DNA of 22,928 bases. Origin: a virus. A program made the translations under genes and the position numbers. Shown here piece after piece: positions 22,042 through 22,928 of this stretch. The notes beneath the pieces were generated by a model. That model was not told the DNA's origin. It searched no databases and was given only the letters and a program-made list of their open reading frames with translations. Every line of letters begins with the position of its first letter. Position 1 is the stretch's first letter. The stretch is from the IMG/VR virus record IMGVR_UViG_3300005860_000070, positions 1-22,928 of that record; one strand, 5' to 3'.

Positions 22042-22224
22042 TTATTTTAAAGATTCGGCGAAGCGGTCAATTGTTCTAACTGCTATAAACCCACTTAAAA
22101 TCGTTAGAAGTCCTTGTGCGATAAAATCAGGAATAATTCCTTCTGATTTTAACACTCCAACAATAGCAATTAGAATCAATGCCCAGAATCGCCTACTCTT
22201 TAAAAATGACCAATCTCCTATCAT
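22042..22224 (-). CDS. Holin-like two-span membrane protein
   Basis: The 60-aa protein has a short charged start (MIGDWSFLKSRRF), a first hydrophobic segment (WALILIAIVGVL), a short loop (KSEGIIPDFI), and a second one (AQGLLTILSGFIAV). It ends with a charged RTIDRFAESLK. Size, two spans and charged ends match small class II-type holins. It lies 35 bases before the endolysin start and after the 84-aa gene. Holins open the inner membrane to release or activate the lysin. The function is inferred from size, topology and neighbours. Confidence 0.65.
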   Translation of the reverse strand: MIGDWSFLKSRRFWALILIAIVGVLKSEGIIPDFIAQGLLTILSGFIAVRTIDRFAESLK

Positions 22225-22236
22225 AGTTTAAATTGT

Positions 22237-22491
22237 TTAATTTTCGACCTTTTTTTGGCTATTTAGGGATTTTTTCATTCGTTTCATTAACATCTTTTCC
22301 ACTACTTTTCTGGGTTTTAATGTAACTTCATTACCTTCAAAAACAAATACTGACCTAAAACCAGGAAAGTCGGATGCTTCAATCAAAATATAATCAGCAC
22401 TTTCTTTAGGAAGTTTTGAATATATTCTATTCAAAACGAGAAGCATTCCTTTTTTAAGTTCTCTGGTATATTTAATTTTTTGAATCCTCAT
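22237..22491 (-). CDS. 84-aa basic protein of unknown function
   Basis: The protein is small and basic (MRIQKIKYTRELKKGMLLVL; ESADYILIEASDFPGF; a Lys-rich C-terminal helix). No family or membrane segment was recognised. It lies between the peptidase (17-base gap) and holin, so a lysis accessory is possible. The AAAGGTCGAAAAT motif falls in its last codons, near its own stop. Confidence 0.5.
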   Translation of the reverse strand: MRIQKIKYTRELKKGMLLVLNRIYSKLPKESADYILIEASDFPGFRSVFVFEGNEVTLKPRKVVEKMLMKRMKKSLNSQKKVEN

Positions 22492-22508
22492 TTTTTTGGC
22501 GACTTTTT

Positions 22509-22928
22509 TTATTTTTCCTCAATTACTTTAACCCGCACCCAATTATAATTATCAATTTTTTCGCCGATTTTTATAACTTGTAATGTTTGATTTGGGTTTA
22601 AAATAGTTAAAATTCTTCCACTTAATCCTGGTGTTTCTCTCAATCTTAAACCTACAACTGGCCTTACTAATGCTCCTTCTTGTAAAGTTAAAGTTCTTAA
22701 ATATTCTGCGGCGCACCAACCTTCTCGATAAGTTGGCAAATCCATTACAATCCAAGCTTCAAAAGGTGGATAATCTTTTGGAATATAAAACAATCCTTTA
22801 TCTCCCCAATCTGTCCCCCAAGAATTTTGTCCTATTAAATAATTTTCATTGTATCCAATGATACAATTATGAACTGCTACGCCTTCAGCAATATAAGAAT
22901 TATCTTCATCTACTTCTAAATTCCAAAC
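22509..22928 (-). CDS. Papain-like (C1) peptidase with SH3-like tail, interrupted by an intein C-terminus (partial)
   Basis: A frame open to the right edge encodes 139 residues here. Residues 1-21 are VWNLEVDEDN plus SYIAEGVAVHN, matching the C-terminal blocks of Hint/intein domains, with the splice junction HN|C (Asn at 22868-22866, Cys at 22865-22863). The extein continues CIIGYNENYLIGQNSWGTDW, then GDKG. NSWGTDWGDKG is the papain-family Asn motif, and GYN follows where the family has HAxxxxGY. Downstream, about residues 88-138, RETPGLSGRIL and NYNWVRVKV look like a bacterial SH3 domain, often cell-wall binding. A wall-degrading or host-protein-cleaving enzyme is likely; the N-terminal catalytic Cys and most of the intein are outside. 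Confidence 0.78.
   Translation of the reverse strand, partial: VWNLEVDEDNSYIAEGVAVHNCIIGYNENYLIGQNSWGTDWGDKGLFYIPKDYPPFEAWIVMDLPTYREGWCAAEYLRTLTLQEGALVRPVVGLRLRETPGLSGRILTILNPNQTLQVIKIGEKIDNYNWVRVKVIEEK

Noticed and set aside
1-22928. CRISPR array, tRNA genes or an insertion sequence
   Set aside because: No regularly spaced repeats, no tRNA cloverleaf and no transposase were seen on either strand.
1-22928. Recoded genetic code (TGA or TAG as sense)
   Set aside because: TGA and TAG end several genes at overlapped junctions (for example 10208-10210, 14748-14750, 12115-12117), and long genes contain no in-frame stops.

Overview
The window looks like part of an AT-rich, tightly packed tailed double-stranded DNA phage genome (or an integrated copy), probably a short-tailed, podovirus-like phage. 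The leftward block has the order expected of a P22-type head and short tail: TerS, TerL, portal, scaffold, P22-like coat protein, gp4-like adaptor, fibre-type proteins, a beta-propeller nozzle-like protein and large helical proteins of the kind ejected with DNA. No sheath, tail tube or tape-measure gene lies among them. No replication gene is visible. TGA is used as a stop, so the standard bacterial code applies. Most starts have only A/T-rich upstream sequence; clear AGGAG-type ribosome sites precede only the coat gene and a 35-residue membrane peptide. The host cannot be named from this sequence.

Layout. From 18951 down to 1, all genes are on the minus strand and read as one long late operon with 1- to 22-base overlaps (TAATG, ATGA, ATGAATAA). 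The order is TerS, a 42-aa basic protein, a methyltransferase, a 58-aa protein, an RmlB-like sugar-nucleotide dehydratase, TerL, a broken HNH endonuclease, 78-aa and 51-aa basic proteins, portal, a 77-aa protein, scaffold, coat, an 82-aa protein, adaptor, a glycosyltransferase, a 45-aa protein, three fibre-type proteins, nozzle, a second adaptor-like protein with an inserted jelly-roll, a 576-aa coiled-coil protein and a large protein (at least 759 aa) that runs off the left edge. Positions 18952-19595 are a non-coding control region with divergent promoters, a direct repeat and one DnaA-box-like site. Positions 19596-21014 hold a short rightward early-type set: a very acidic 39-aa peptide, a conserved 108-aa protein, a 35-aa membrane peptide and a 204-aa unknown. 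A stem-loop terminator at 21125-21162 separates these from a second leftward block (22928-21183): a papain-like peptidase with an SH3-like tail and the C-terminal end of an intein, an 84-aa unknown, a holin-like protein, a lysozyme-like endolysin and an HNH protein.

How the genes work together. The leftward operon packages DNA (TerS/TerL), builds the procapsid (portal, scaffold, coat), closes it with an adaptor and adds a short tail with receptor-binding proteins. Three carbohydrate or methyl-transfer genes (RmlB-like, methyltransferase, GT4) are embedded in it and may modify a surface glycan or virion proteins. The right-hand block looks like a lysis and cell-wall module. The most unusual points are the intein junction beside the active site of the papain-like enzyme, the endolysin whose signal peptide is readable only through a -1 shift at a slippery A AAT TTT before a stop, the doubly shifted HNH gene, the two adaptor-like proteins, and the structured control and early region.
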